This document shows, piece by piece, positions 6,821 to 14,396 of a stretch of 17,012 nucleotides of DNA. Source of the stretch: JBOFCO01 sp051646105 (lineage in GTDB: Bacteria; Pseudomonadota; Alphaproteobacteria; Rhodobacterales; Rhodobacteraceae). Every line of letters starts with the position of its first letter. Position 1 is the stretch's first letter. The DNA is taken from assembly GCA_051646105.1 (NCBI GenBank), contig JBOFCO010000239.1, positions 1 to 17,012 on the forward strand. Reading direction: 5' to 3'. The position numbers and the translations under genes are program-made. Under the pieces are notes generated by a model. That model had not been told where the DNA came from. It did not search any database and saw only the letters and a program-made list of their open reading frames with translations.

Positions 6821-7423
6821 ATGTCGGCGCAGATTCGAAAAACATTCCTGAGTATCGAAACGACGCTGATCGAGGGCGGGCGCGCAGCACCGGTGCCCTT
6901 GACGCTGATTACGGCGGCAGCGGTGCTGAAGAACCCCTGGGCAGGACGTGGCTTTGTCGAGGATCTGAAGCCGGAAATCCACGCGATCGGCCCGATCCTT
7001 GGCCAGACGCTGACGGAAATGATCGTGGGCGCAGCCGGCGGTGGCGACAGGATCGAAGGCTATGGCAAGGCTGCTGTGGTCGGGCTGGATGGAGAGGTTG
7101 AACATGCCTCGGCGCTGATCCACACCCTGCGGTTCGGAAATCATTTCCGGCAGGCCGTTGGGGCGAAATCCTATCTTGCCTTCACCAACACGCGCGGCCC
7201 GGCAAACTGCCCGATCATGATCCCGCTGATGGACAAGAACGACGAAGGCCGACGTTCCCATTATCTGACCATTCAGTTCGCAATCCCGGATGCGCCCGCT
7301 GCCGATGAAATCGTGGTGGCGCTGGGGGCGTCACTTGGCGGGCGGCCGCATCACCGCATCGGTGATCGCTATCAGGATCTGAAGGATCTGGGGCATGATG
7401 TCGCGAACCCTGCGGCTGTCTGA
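6821..7423 (+). CDS. Amino acid synthesis (AA_synth, DUF1185) family protein
   Basis: This 200-residue protein begins MSAQIRKTFLSIETTLIEGG. The patterns ETTLIEGG, NPWAGRGFVEDL, GKAAVVGLDGEVEHASALIH and THxGPANCPIMIPLMDK-like (here TRGPANCPIMIPLMDK) are characteristic of the AA_synth/DUF1185 family. Despite its name, the family has no reaction I can state with confidence. It is soluble, with no signal peptide. It is the first gene of a five-gene operon with hydrolase, flavin reductase, luciferase-like monooxygenase and aldehyde dehydrogenase, and overlaps the hydrolase start by 29 bases. Its recurrent type of neighbourhood suggests a catabolic enzyme or binding protein acting on the pathway's substrate or product (inference). 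A G-rich stretch 5 bases before ATG 6821 serves as the ribosome site. The overlapping ATG at 6808 is in another frame. Confidence 0.85.
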   Translation: MSAQIRKTFLSIETTLIEGGRAAPVPLTLITAAAVLKNPWAGRGFVEDLKPEIHAIGPILGQTLTEMIVGAAGGGDRIEGYGKAAVVGLDGEVEHASALIHTLRFGNHFRQAVGAKSYLAFTNTRGPANCPIMIPLMDKNDEGRRSHYLTIQFAIPDAPAADEIVVALGASLGGRPHHRIGDRYQDLKDLGHDVANPAAV

Positions 7424-8189
7424 CGGCAGCGCCGTCCGTGCGCTGGGGGCCGGGACTGGCGAACCGCTGGTGCTGATCCACGGCGTCGGGCTAAGGGCAG
7501 AGGCATGGGCGCCGCAGGCTGCGGCGCTGTCGCAGGACTATCGCGTGATCGCCATCGACATGCCGGGCCATGGCGGCAGCGACCCGCTGGCCGTGGGCGC
7601 GCGCCTGCCCGATTACGTGGCCTGGGCGGCAAGGGTGGTCGAGGCGCTTGATTGCGGGCCGGTCAATGTTGCGGGGCATTCGATGGGCGCATTGATTGCT
7701 GTCGGTCTGGCGGTTTCACGACCTGGTCTGATCCGCCGTCTTGCGGCGCTGAACGGGGTCCATCGCCGGTCTGAACAGGCGCGGGCGGCTGTCGTGTCAC
7801 GGGCAGATGAGATCGGCCGGGGCGCATTCAGCATCGACGGCCCGCTGGAACGCTGGTTTGGCGGCGACGACAATCCGGTGCGCGCGCAGGTTGCCGACTG
7901 GCTGCGCAATGTGGACGCTTCCGGCTATGCTGCGGCCTATCGTGCCTTTGCCACCGGCGACGGCGACTATGCCGACCGCCTGGGTGAAATCCGTTGCCCG
8001 GCACTGCTGCTGACCGGGGACGGTGACGCCAATTCAAGCCCGGCAATGTCGGAAACCATGGCGACCGCGATCCCGCTTGGCCAGGCGGTCGTCATTCCGG
8101 GGCACCGGCATATGGTGAACCTGACCGCCCCCGATGCGGTAACCGGGGCGATGAAGTACTGGTTGAGCCGCGAGGAGGTACCGGCATGA
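7395..8189 (+). CDS. Alpha/beta-fold hydrolase
   Basis: This 264-residue enzyme has the alpha/beta-hydrolase plan. An oxyanion-side motif LIHGVGLRAEAW is at about 27-38, and the nucleophile elbow GHSMG has S96. D211 in LLLTGDGDANSSP and H239 in GHRHMVNLTAP are the likely acid and base. It is probably cytoplasmic. It could cleave an ester, lactone or C-C bond, or an amide-like product as RutD-type proteins are proposed to do; the sequence alone does not choose. The start overlaps the previous gene by 29 bases (two adjacent ATGs at 7395 and 7398, either possible). The stop overlaps the flavin reductase start by ATGA. In context it should process the oxygenated product of the monooxygenase or the intermediate before the aldehyde dehydrogenase. 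Confidence 0.9.
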   Translation: MMSRTLRLSDGSAVRALGAGTGEPLVLIHGVGLRAEAWAPQAAALSQDYRVIAIDMPGHGGSDPLAVGARLPDYVAWAARVVEALDCGPVNVAGHSMGALIAVGLAVSRPGLIRRLAALNGVHRRSEQARAAVVSRADEIGRGAFSIDGPLERWFGGDDNPVRAQVADWLRNVDASGYAAAYRAFATGDGDYADRLGEIRCPALLLTGDGDANSSPAMSETMATAIPLGQAVVIPGHRHMVNLTAPDAVTGAMKYWLSREEVPA

Positions 8190-9112
8190 GCTTCGATAAC
8201 CCCCGCCAGTTGCGCGATGCCTTCGGCACCTTCATGACCGGGGTCACGGTCGTGACCATGATCGATGACGGTGGCGACCCGCTTGGTTTTACCGCGAATT
8301 CCTTTTCTTCCGTTTCGCTTGATCCGCCGCTGTTGCTGGTCTCTATCGCCAGGACATCCAGAAACTATGCTGCCTTTACCGCGACCACCGGCTTTGCGAT
8401 CAACATCCTGTCCGAAGGGCAGAAGGATGTATCAAACACCTTTGCCCGTCCTGTCGAGGATCGCTTTGCCAGTATCGACTGGCGCAGGGGGCCGGTCGGA
8501 TCGCCGTTAATCGGCGGCGTGTCGGCATGGTTTGACTGCACCTTGCACAAGATTGTCGATGCGGGGGATCATGCCATCCTGATCGGGCATGTTGGTGCGT
8601 TTGAAGCCACACAGGCACCGGGTCTTGGCTATTATCGCGGAAGCTATTTTACACCGGCGCTGACTGGCGCATCGGCGGCGACCGGCCCCGACGTGGTGGT
8701 ATCCGCCGTGATCGAGGCAGCAGGCAAAGTGCTTCTGATCGATGATGGTGCCGGCGGGCTGACCCTGCCCACCGCCCGTGTCGGGCGCGAGGGCGCGCAG
8801 AAAGCACTGGCGGCGTTGATCGGCAATCTGGGTGTCGAGGCCGCACCGGGCTTCATCTACGCGGTTTATGAGGATGTCGTGCGTGCCCACCAGCACATCG
8901 CATTCCTGTGCCCCGCCAGCGATGTCGCAAAGCCGCGAGGCGGCGGATTTGTCGAATTGTCTGCCGCAGGTCTGTGCGATGTCACCGACCCCGCCATGCG
9001 GGTGATGCTGGAACGGCTGGCCGAAGAAAGCCGGATGGGCAACTACGGCATCTACTTTGGAAATCAGGACCAGGGGCGCGTCGAGCCGATCGGCGGAAGG
9101 AAGAAACAATGA
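8186..9112 (+). CDS. Flavin reductase (FMN-binding split barrel) with C-terminal Nudix-like domain
   Basis: This 308-residue protein has two parts. Residues about 5-160 form a flavin reductase-like domain (LRDAFGTFMTGVTVVT, PLGFTANSFSSVSLDPPLLL, GSPLIGGVSAWFDC, GDHAILIGHV). Such enzymes use NAD(P)H to reduce FMN for a two-component monooxygenase. Residues about 168-245 look like a Nudix fold (VVSAVIEAAGKVLLIDDGAGG, then LPTARVGREGAQKALAALIGNLGV). The REUXEEXGU catalytic glutamates are absent, so a binding rather than hydrolytic role is likely. A short conserved-looking tail (GNYGIYFGNQDQGRVEPI) follows. Plain NtaB/HpaC-type reductases are about 160-190 residues, so the extra half is notable. 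It overlaps both neighbours by 4 bases and is the natural partner of the luciferase-like gene that follows. Confidence 0.9.
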   Translation: MSFDNPRQLRDAFGTFMTGVTVVTMIDDGGDPLGFTANSFSSVSLDPPLLLVSIARTSRNYAAFTATTGFAINILSEGQKDVSNTFARPVEDRFASIDWRRGPVGSPLIGGVSAWFDCTLHKIVDAGDHAILIGHVGAFEATQAPGLGYYRGSYFTPALTGASAATGPDVVVSAVIEAAGKVLLIDDGAGGLTLPTARVGREGAQKALAALIGNLGVEAAPGFIYAVYEDVVRAHQHIAFLCPASDVAKPRGGGFVELSAAGLCDVTDPAMRVMLERLAEESRMGNYGIYFGNQDQGRVEPIGGRKKQ

Positions 9113-10146
9113 AATTCTCGCTGTTCATCCATATGGAACGTGTATCCGCAGAGGATGACGAGAAGAAGCTTTACGACGAGATGATCGAACTGTGCGAGAT
9201 CGCCGATCATGGCGGGATGCATGCGATCTGGACTGGTGAACATCATGGCATGAACTTCACCATCGCACCGAATCCGCTCCTGAACCTTGTCGATCTGGCC
9301 CGCCGCACGAAGAACGTGCGGCTTGGCACCGGCACGGTTATCGCACCCTTCTGGCACCCGATCCGTCTGGCCGGGGAAGCGGCGATGGCTGACATCATCA
9401 TGGACGGCCGTCTTGATCTGGGGATCGCGCGCGGTGCCTACAGTTTTGAATATGAGCGGCTGGTGCCGGGCATGGATGCCTGGGGTGCGGGCGGGCGGAT
9501 GCGGGAACTGATCCCGGCGGTAAAAGGATTGTGGCAGGGGGATTACGAGCACGCGGGCGAATACTGGCAGTTTGCGAAAACCACATCTTCGCCGAAGCCG
9601 CTTCAACAGCCGCATCCGCCGATCTGGGTGGCTGCGCGCGACCCGAACAGTCACGATTTCGCAGTGGCTAATGGCTGCAACGTGCAGGTCACGCCGCTGC
9701 ATCTGGGGGATGAGGAAGTCGTCAGCTTGATGGAACGCTTCAACGCCGCCTGTGCCGCCCATCCCGAGGTGCCGCGCCCGAAGATCATGGTGCTGCGCCA
9801 TGCCTATGTCGCTGAAAGCGAGGCGGATGCGGTCCTGGCGGCAGAGGAGATCAACCGCTTCTATTGCTATTTCGGGGCATGGTTCAAGAACGAGCGCCCG
9901 ATCTCGCAGGGCCTGATCCAGCAACTGACCGAGGCTGAGATTGCCGCGCATCCGTTCTATTCCGCCGCCGCCATGCGCAAGAACCAGATCATCGGCGAAC
10001 CGGCGGAAGTGATCGCCCGGATCAAGGGCTATGAGGCGCTGGGATATGACGAATTTTCGTTCTGGATCGACACCGGCATGAGTTTCGCGCGAAAAAAGGC
10101 GTCGTTGCAGCGCCTGATCCGCGACGTGATGCCTGCATTCGCCTGA
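9109..10146 (+). CDS. Luciferase-like (LLM class) flavin-dependent monooxygenase
   Basis: This 345-residue TIM-barrel oxygenase of the bacterial luciferase superfamily begins MKFSLFIHMERVSAEDDEKK. Family marks are AIWTGEHHGMNFTIAPNPLL, VRLGTGTVIAPFWHPIRLAGE, ADIIMDGRLDLGIARGAYSFEY, the PPIWVAARDPNS substrate-site loop and a C-terminal GEPAEVIARI followed by YDEFSFWIDTG. Such enzymes use reduced FMN and oxygen, which the adjacent reductase would supply, or rarely F420. ATG 9109 overlaps the reductase stop as ATGA, and the longer opening to 8908 lies inside the reductase gene. The substrate cannot be read from the sequence. The set of monooxygenase, reductase, hydrolase and aldehyde dehydrogenase fits oxidative ring or C-N/C-O bond cleavage that yields an aldehyde. 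Confidence 0.92.
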   Translation: MKFSLFIHMERVSAEDDEKKLYDEMIELCEIADHGGMHAIWTGEHHGMNFTIAPNPLLNLVDLARRTKNVRLGTGTVIAPFWHPIRLAGEAAMADIIMDGRLDLGIARGAYSFEYERLVPGMDAWGAGGRMRELIPAVKGLWQGDYEHAGEYWQFAKTTSSPKPLQQPHPPIWVAARDPNSHDFAVANGCNVQVTPLHLGDEEVVSLMERFNAACAAHPEVPRPKIMVLRHAYVAESEADAVLAAEEINRFYCYFGAWFKNERPISQGLIQQLTEAEIAAHPFYSAAAMRKNQIIGEPAEVIARIKGYEALGYDEFSFWIDTGMSFARKKASLQRLIRDVMPAFA

Positions 10147-10155
10147 GGGGAAGGG

Positions 10156-11619
10156 ATGGACCGCTTCCAGCAGTATATCGACGGCACGTTCGAAGATGGC
10201 AGTGCCAGCTTCGACAGCCTCGACCCGGCCACGGGTATGCCCTGGGCTGTCATGCCCTTGGCCGACGCTGCGGATGTGGATCGCGCAGTGCAGGCAGCAC
10301 ACCGCGCCTTTCTGGGCCGGGATTGGGCGGGGCTGACAGCTTCGGCGCGGGGCAAGCTGTTATTCCGGCTGGCCGATCTGGTGCAGGCAGCGGCACCGCG
10401 TCTGGCGGCGCTGGAAACGCGGGATACCGGCAAGATCATCCGCGAGACTTCGGCGCAGATCGCCTATGTGGCGGAATACTACCGCTACTATGCTGGACTG
10501 GCCGACAAGATCGAAGGCGCGCACCTGCCCATCGACAAACCGGATATGGAGGTCTGGCTGCGCCGCGAACCCGTGGGCGTGGTCGCCGCCATCGTGCCGT
10601 GGAACAGCCAGATGTTCCTGTCGGCGGTGAAGCTTGGACCGGCGCTGGCGGCGGGCTGCACGGTGGTGCTGAAGGCGTCGGAGGACGGCCCCGCGCCGCT
10701 GCTGGAATTTGCACGGCTGGTGCATGAGGCAGGCTTTCCGCCGGGGGTGGTGAACATCCTGACCGGCGGGCCAGATGCAGGGCGCGCGCTTACCGCGCAT
10801 CCACGCGTTGCCCATATCGCCTTTACCGGGGGCCCAGAGACGGCGCGGCATATCGTCCGCGCTTCGGCGGAAAATCTGGCGCGGACCTCGCTGGAACTGG
10901 GCGGCAAGTCGCCGTTCATCGTTTTTGATGACGCCGATCTGGACAGCGCCGCCAATGCGCAGGTGTCCGGCATCTTTGCCGCAACCGGACAAAGCTGCGT
11001 TGCCGGATCGCGGCTGCTGGTGCAGCGCGGGGTGAAGGATGCGCTGCTGAACAAACTGGCACAAAAGGCGGAAGCCGTGCGCATCGGCCGCCCCGACGAT
11101 ATGGCGACAGAGGTCGGCCCGCTCTGCACCGCGCGCCAGCGCCAGCGGATCGAGACGCTGATCGCGGAATCAAAAGCCGCAGGTGCGCGCATTGTCACTG
11201 GCGGGGAAGCGACCACGGGGACGGGGTTCTACTTCCCGCCTACGATCATCGACTGCTCCGACGCCCCCGACGCCCCCGCCTTGCGGCAGGAGTTTTTCGG
11301 CCCGGTGCTGTCCGCTGTCACCTTCGACACCGAGGAAGAGGCGCTGCGGCTGGCCAACGACACCGAATACGGCCTCGCCTCGGGCGTGTTCACCCGCAGC
11401 CTGACAAGGGCGCACCGGATGATACGGGGGATCCGCGCCGGGATCGTCTGGGTCAACACCTACCGTGCGGTTTCCCCGATTGCGCCTTTCGGTGGCCACG
11501 GGCTTTCCGGCCATGGCCGCGAGGGCGGGATGGCGGCGGCGCTTGACTACACGACTGTGAAAACCGTGTGGCTGCGCACGTCCGACGATCCGATCCCGGA
11601 TCCCTTCATCATGCGATGA
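10156..11619 (+). CDS. NAD(P)+-dependent aldehyde dehydrogenase
   Basis: This 487-residue aldehyde dehydrogenase has all catalytic residues in place: N150 (IVPWNSQ), K173 (VLKASE), E247 (LELGGKSPF) and C281 (GQSCVAGSR). FTGG (223-226) marks the cofactor site. It oxidises an aldehyde to the acid and is cytoplasmic. The length is normal for the superfamily. It starts 9 bases after the monooxygenase stop behind GGGGAAGGG and is the last gene of the operon, so it likely oxidises the aldehyde released upstream in the pathway. Which aldehyde is not visible. No clear intrinsic terminator follows it. Confidence 0.95.
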   Translation: MDRFQQYIDGTFEDGSASFDSLDPATGMPWAVMPLADAADVDRAVQAAHRAFLGRDWAGLTASARGKLLFRLADLVQAAAPRLAALETRDTGKIIRETSAQIAYVAEYYRYYAGLADKIEGAHLPIDKPDMEVWLRREPVGVVAAIVPWNSQMFLSAVKLGPALAAGCTVVLKASEDGPAPLLEFARLVHEAGFPPGVVNILTGGPDAGRALTAHPRVAHIAFTGGPETARHIVRASAENLARTSLELGGKSPFIVFDDADLDSAANAQVSGIFAATGQSCVAGSRLLVQRGVKDALLNKLAQKAEAVRIGRPDDMATEVGPLCTARQRQRIETLIAESKAAGARIVTGGEATTGTGFYFPPTIIDCSDAPDAPALRQEFFGPVLSAVTFDTEEEALRLANDTEYGLASGVFTRSLTRAHRMIRGIRAGIVWVNTYRAVSPIAPFGGHGLSGHGREGGMAAALDYTTVKTVWLRTSDDPIPDPFIMR

Positions 11620-11981
11620 ACCCTTGATCACAACAGGAAGGAGGTCATGAAGAACATCCCTGCGCAAACCTCTCTGATGACCACCCATCAGGCTGCAATG
11701 TCTTGAACAGCGAAAGTGGGCGGAATTTGTCTGTGAAGTGACGCTTTCAGAACATGTTTGCTGCCAGAATGCCCTTTCTTCGTGCGGCGGGCATCTGTGC
11801 ATGTCGGGGAAAGCGAAGGGTGATTTCATACGATTGACGCGGAAGCGTGCGGCATGATCTAAATTGCCCACATCCTGCTGGCGGGGACTGGTAGCCACAG
11901 GGCGTGAGCTTGGATTATCCTGAATGTTGCCCCCTGTGAGGGGCCAAAAAGAGCGATAGAGTTCAACAAGGGAGCTAACGA
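11620..11981. other. Intergenic region between the monooxygenase operon and the ABC importer operon
   Basis: This 362-base stretch holds no convincing gene on either strand. It contains a 19-codon mini-ORF behind a strong anti-Shine-Dalgarno complement (listed separately) and a 6-bp stem CTGATG/CATCAG (11674-11691) without a T tract. A TTGACG -35-like element (11834-11839) has no good -10 at normal spacing; the nearest is around ATCTAA. Near the importer gene, a GCCCC/GGGGC hairpin (11929-11944) is followed by A residues, so it belongs to the leader rather than being a terminator. The promoter of the importer must lie here or further upstream. Confidence 0.6.
11647..11706 (+). other. Possible 19-residue leader ORF
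   Basis: ATG 11647 opens a 19-residue reading frame (MKNIPAQTSLMTTHQAAMS) that ends with TGA at 11706. It directly follows GGAAGGAGGTC, an almost full complement of the 16S rRNA tail. The gap between GGAGG and the ATG is only 2 bases, shorter than is efficient. It could be a leader peptide, a translation standby site or a relic of a gene start. I cannot assign a role. Confidence 0.2.
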
Positions 11982-13049
11982 ATGAAGAAGCTACTGATCC
12001 TGTCGACCGCGCTGTCGGCCATGGCGTTTGCCGCCAATGCCGAAGTCACGGTCATGTCCTGGGGCGGTGCCTATGGCGAAGCCCAGACCGAAGGCCATGT
12101 GAAGCCGTGGGCTGCCGCCTCCGGCAACGCCGCTGTCATGGTCGACAGTGACAACCCGGCACCGGCGATCAAGGCAATGGTCGAGGCCGGCAACGTCACC
12201 GTTGACGTGGCATCGGTCGAATATGCGGACGCAATCCGTATGTGCGACGAAGGCCTGCTTGAGCCGTTCGATGCGTCCACCTTGCCCGCAGGGTCGGATG
12301 GCACCGCTGCCGCCGATGACTTCTTCCCCGGCGCGGTAACTGAATGCGGCGTGTCGACGGACATCTGGGCGAATGTCTACGCCTATGACACCACGAAATT
12401 CCCGGAGGGCCCGACAACCGCCGCCGATTTCTTCGACCTGACGAAGTTCCCCGGCAAGCGCGGCCTGCGCAAGGGTGCAAAAGCCGTTCTGGAACTGGCC
12501 CTGCTTGGCGATGGCGTTCCGGCTGCCGAAGTCTACAATGTGCTGAATACCCCGGAAGGCGTGGATCGGGCGTTTGCAAAGCTTGACACCATCAAGGCCG
12601 ATACCGTCTGGTGGGAAGCCGGTGCGCAGGCCCCGCAGCTTCTGGCGGATGGCGAAGTCGCGATGACCACCGCCTACAACGGCCGTATCTTTGCGGCGGC
12701 TGTCGGCGAGGGCAAACCCTTCCAGATCGTCTGGGACGGCCAGATCTACGAGAACGAACTTTATGTCGTTCCCAAGGGCGCGCCGAACAAGGATCTGGCG
12801 ATGGAGTTCATCAAATACGCCACCTCGACCGAAGGGCTGCGCGCCCAGGCGTCGAACATCTCTTACGGGCCGCCGCGTAAATCCGCGAACCTCGAGCCGC
12901 TGATGTACAAGGATGGCAAGACCGAAATGGGCCCGCACCTGCCGACCGCGCCCGCGAACATGACCAATGCCCTGCTGACCTCGTCGGACTTCTGGGTTGA
13001 CCATGACGCAGAACTGAACGAGCGCTTCCAGGCCTGGCTGTCCCAGTGA
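11982..13049 (+). CDS. ABC transporter substrate-binding protein, PotD-like
   Basis: This 355-residue periplasmic binding protein begins with a clear Sec signal peptide, MKKLLILSTALSAMAFAANA, with cleavage expected after residue 20. The mature protein starts EVTVMSWGGAYGEAQ, the typical opening of the spermidine/putrescine-like (SBP_bac_8) group. GEVAMTTAYNGRIFAAA and YVVPKGAPNKDLAMEFIKYA are also typical of that group. It captures a small organic solute for the two permeases downstream. Context with a hydroxyproline-type deaminase suggests an imino acid or a betaine-like compound rather than polyamines (inference). AAGGGAG lies upstream of ATG 11982. A 9-bp hairpin after the stop separates it from the permeases and may help it accumulate in excess of them. 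Confidence 0.92.
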   Translation: MKKLLILSTALSAMAFAANAEVTVMSWGGAYGEAQTEGHVKPWAAASGNAAVMVDSDNPAPAIKAMVEAGNVTVDVASVEYADAIRMCDEGLLEPFDASTLPAGSDGTAAADDFFPGAVTECGVSTDIWANVYAYDTTKFPEGPTTAADFFDLTKFPGKRGLRKGAKAVLELALLGDGVPAAEVYNVLNTPEGVDRAFAKLDTIKADTVWWEAGAQAPQLLADGEVAMTTAYNGRIFAAAVGEGKPFQIVWDGQIYENELYVVPKGAPNKDLAMEFIKYATSTEGLRAQASNISYGPPRKSANLEPLMYKDGKTEMGPHLPTAPANMTNALLTSSDFWVDHDAELNERFQAWLSQ

Positions 13050-13069
13050 CGGCGGACATCTGACAAGAA

Positions 13070-13096
13070 CCGGGCGCGGGGAAACTTCGCGCCCGG
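13070..13096 (+). repeat. Perfect 9-bp hairpin between binding-protein and permease genes
   Basis: CCGGGCGCG (13070-13078) and CGCGCCCGG (13088-13096) form a perfect stem with a 9-base loop. It lies in the 83-base gap after the binding-protein stop. There is no T tract, so it is more likely a 3'-end stabiliser or partial attenuator than a full terminator. Such hairpins often raise binding-protein levels over those of the membrane subunits. Confidence 0.75.
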
Positions 13097-13132
13097 ACAT
13101 TTCCGTTACGGATTTCCCGCAAGAGGCAGCCG

Positions 13133-14386
13133 ATGGCAGAGGCGACCGATACCCTTCTGACAACCGCAGACGGTCGACCGCTGAAAGCGGCGCTGCGGAC
13201 AGCGCAGGCGCGCGCGAAGCGGCGGGCATTTCTGCTGGTGCTGCCGCTGCTGTTGTTTGTGGTGCTGACCTTCCTGATCCCGATCGGCTACATGCTGAAG
13301 CGGTCGATCGAACATGATGGTTTTGCCAAATCTGCCCCTGCATTGTTGGCCTGGTTCGATGAAAACAAGGATTTCGATCCCGCCAACCCGCCCGAGAGCG
13401 CTTATGCAGCCCTCGTTCAGGATTTGGCGCGGATGCAGGCTGAAAAGACCACCGGTATTGCAGGCACGCGCATCAATTATTCTGTCCCCGGCACGATCAG
13501 CCTGTTCAAGGGCGGTGCGCGGGCAGCCAAGAACCTGACGCCACCCTACAAGGATGCTCTTCTGGCGGTTGACGCCGAATGGGGTCGGCCCGCGCTCTGG
13601 CGTGGCATGCAGTCTGCTTCCAATGTCTATACCGGTGAATTCTACAAGGTCGCTTCCGACATGAAGCTGAACGACGAGGGTTGGCAGCGCGGCGGCGAAA
13701 AGGAAAGAATATACCTTTACCTGTTCGCCAAGACCTTTCTCGTCTCTGGCATCATCACGGTGATCTGTCTGCTGCTGGCTTTTCCGGTTTCGCATCTGCT
13801 GGCCACTTTGCCGATGCGGCATTCGTCGCTTTTGATGATCCTTGTCCTTCTGCCGTTCTGGACATCGCTTCTGGTGCGCACATCTGCCTGGATCGCGCTT
13901 TTGCAAGAGCAGGGCGTGGTGAACGATGTGCTGGTCGGCATGGGGCTGCTTTCCGAAGAAGGCCGGCTGACGATGATGTACAACATGACAGGCACCATTG
14001 TTGCCATGACGCATGTGCTTTTGCCTTTCATGATCCTGCCGCTGTATTCGGTCATGAGGGTGATCCCGCCATCCTACGCGCGGGCCGCCCGCAGCCTTGG
14101 CGCGACAAGCTGGACAACATTCCGCCGCATCTACCTTCCGCAGACGTTGCCGGGCATCGCAGCGGGGTCGCTTTTGGTGTTCATCCTGGCTGTAGGTTAC
14201 TACATCACGCCGGCGCTCGTCGGCGGCGCAGACGGGCAACTGATTTCAAATCTCATCAGCTTCCACATGACAAAGGCAAACTGGTCGCTGGCGGCTGCCA
14301 TTGCTGCGATGCTTCTGGCGGCGATTCTGGTGCTCTACTGGCTTTATGACCGGCTGATCGGCATCGACCGGCTGAAGCTTGGCTAA
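13133..14386 (+). CDS. ABC transporter permease, PotB-like
   Basis: This 417-residue inner-membrane subunit has a first transmembrane helix at about 32-55. A periplasmic segment of about 140 residues (57-198) follows, then five helices in the usual binding-protein-dependent transport domain. The cytoplasmic EAA loop that docks the ATPase is visible at about 315-341 (YARAARSLGATSWTTFRRIY, then LPGI). PotB proper is about 275-285 residues; the extra length is almost all in the first periplasmic loop, a form seen in some PotB relatives. AAGAGG precedes ATG 13133. The TAA stop lies 10 bases before the next permease's ATG. The two permeases should form a heterodimer. Confidence 0.92.
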   Translation: MAEATDTLLTTADGRPLKAALRTAQARAKRRAFLLVLPLLLFVVLTFLIPIGYMLKRSIEHDGFAKSAPALLAWFDENKDFDPANPPESAYAALVQDLARMQAEKTTGIAGTRINYSVPGTISLFKGGARAAKNLTPPYKDALLAVDAEWGRPALWRGMQSASNVYTGEFYKVASDMKLNDEGWQRGGEKERIYLYLFAKTFLVSGIITVICLLLAFPVSHLLATLPMRHSSLLMILVLLPFWTSLLVRTSAWIALLQEQGVVNDVLVGMGLLSEEGRLTMMYNMTGTIVAMTHVLLPFMILPLYSVMRVIPPSYARAARSLGATSWTTFRRIYLPQTLPGIAAGSLLVFILAVGYYITPALVGGADGQLISNLISFHMTKANWSLAAAIAAMLLAAILVLYWLYDRLIGIDRLKLG

Positions 14387-14396
14387 GGGGAAAAAC

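Noticed and set aside
6723..6890. N-terminal extension of the GntR regulator
   Set aside because: It would translate through the operator and the divergent promoter; MDQTHDIDLR at 6722 fits the family length.
9064..10302. Minus-strand ORF of 412 codons opposite the LLM gene
   Set aside because: It covers the coding frame of a well-supported monooxygenase and is rich in Arg/His/Gly as antisense shadows are; there is no motif.
11726..11731. TTTGTC as a half-site of the downstream GntR operator ahead of the importer
   Set aside because: Only one 6-base half is present with no facing half at the right distance; expected by chance.
11755..11855. Short reading frames at ATG 11769 and ATG 11811 as small genes
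   Set aside because: They end after about 18-22 codons, have no ribosome site of note and use unlike codons.
11929..11944. GCCCC/GGGGC hairpin as a terminator
   Set aside because: The stem is only 5 bp and is followed by A residues rather than T on the plus strand, and there is no T tract on the minus strand exit side.
11991..13343. Minus-strand ORF of 450 codons opposite the binding-protein gene
   Set aside because: The plus strand has a clear signal peptide and family motifs; the antisense product is low-complexity shadow.
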